Below are positions 63,145 to 64,000 of a DNA stretch of 64,000 nucleotides, piece by piece (position 1 is the stretch's first letter; each line of letters opens with the position of its first letter). Position numbers and translations under genes: made by a program. Source of the DNA: Rhodoferax sp. U11-2br (GTDB lineage: Bacteria; Pseudomonadota; Gammaproteobacteria; Burkholderiales; Burkholderiaceae_C). Below the pieces are notes generated by a model, which saw only the letters and a program-made list of their open reading frames with translations, was not told the DNA's origin and ran no database searches. Location of the stretch: NCBI RefSeq assembly GCF_018619435.1, contig NZ_JAHFZF010000002.1, forward strand, positions 186,001 through 250,000, in the 5' to 3' direction.

Positions 63145-64000
<856 letters not shown>

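Overview
This window looks like chromosome from a GC-rich betaproteobacterium, most likely Comamonadaceae (Rhodoferax/Polaromonas/Acidovorax-like). That is inferred from protein types, codon bias and two dispersed repeat families; nothing in the window proves the genus. About 60 protein genes were called. No rRNA, tRNA, CRISPR array, phage or insertion sequence was seen.

Layout. 0-8 kb: edge-cut choline-sulfatase and a ureohydrolase facing a taurine module (tauABC, xsc) and a GMC oxidoreductase. 8-15 kb: a stand-alone MnmD-type methyltransferase, a DUF2325 protein, ccoG, a MocR regulator and an FAD amine oxidase. 15-23 kb: a FadL-type porin and a split YeeE/YedE sulfur transporter, then a tight operon of rhodanese, cysK, serine acetyltransferase, XRE regulator, a Family 2A encapsulin shell and a cysteine desulfurase with a roughly 250-residue disordered N-terminal extension (its probable cargo-loading domain). 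23-29 kb: two small metal-type membrane/secreted proteins, a small hydrolase, the sulfate ABC importer sbp-cysTWA and a thioredoxin. 29-38 kb: an EAL/degenerate-GGDEF sensor operon, pfkA and a DctSR-like two-component system. 37-42 kb: a TRAP dicarboxylate importer with a duplicated binding protein. 42-49 kb: an iron-uptake island (ECF sigma, FecR, TonB receptor, PepSY reductase) behind a Fur-like box. 49-56 kb: LysE exporter, AraC and LysR regulators, DUF4148 repeat protein, azoR, dsbB, an Asr-like small protein behind an 11-bp-phased operator, and a TPR protein. 55-62 kb: the fructose PTS operon with a LacI/FruR repressor and two matching operators. 62-64 kb: SSB-like protein, thioesterase and the C-terminal part of katG.

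How it works together. The first 29 kb is strongly sulfur-themed. Taurine and choline sulfate would give sulfite/sulfate, CysTWA-Sbp imports sulfate, YeeE/YedE-type proteins import reduced sulfur, SAT and CysK make cysteine, and the desulfurase inside the encapsulin removes cysteine sulfur, plausibly for storage as elemental sulfur, with the rhodanese as a possible persulfide partner.

The main new observation is a small dispersed repeat with a rigid layout (TAGC, 20 nt, GGGCTAgA, followed by gGCCaattTTG-like sequence). Five intergenic copies are visible, and three further copies appear inside coding sequences (xsc, the sbp signal peptide and lysE), which suggests it has been absorbed as protein-coding sequence. 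This is read by eye and needs an alignment against homologues.
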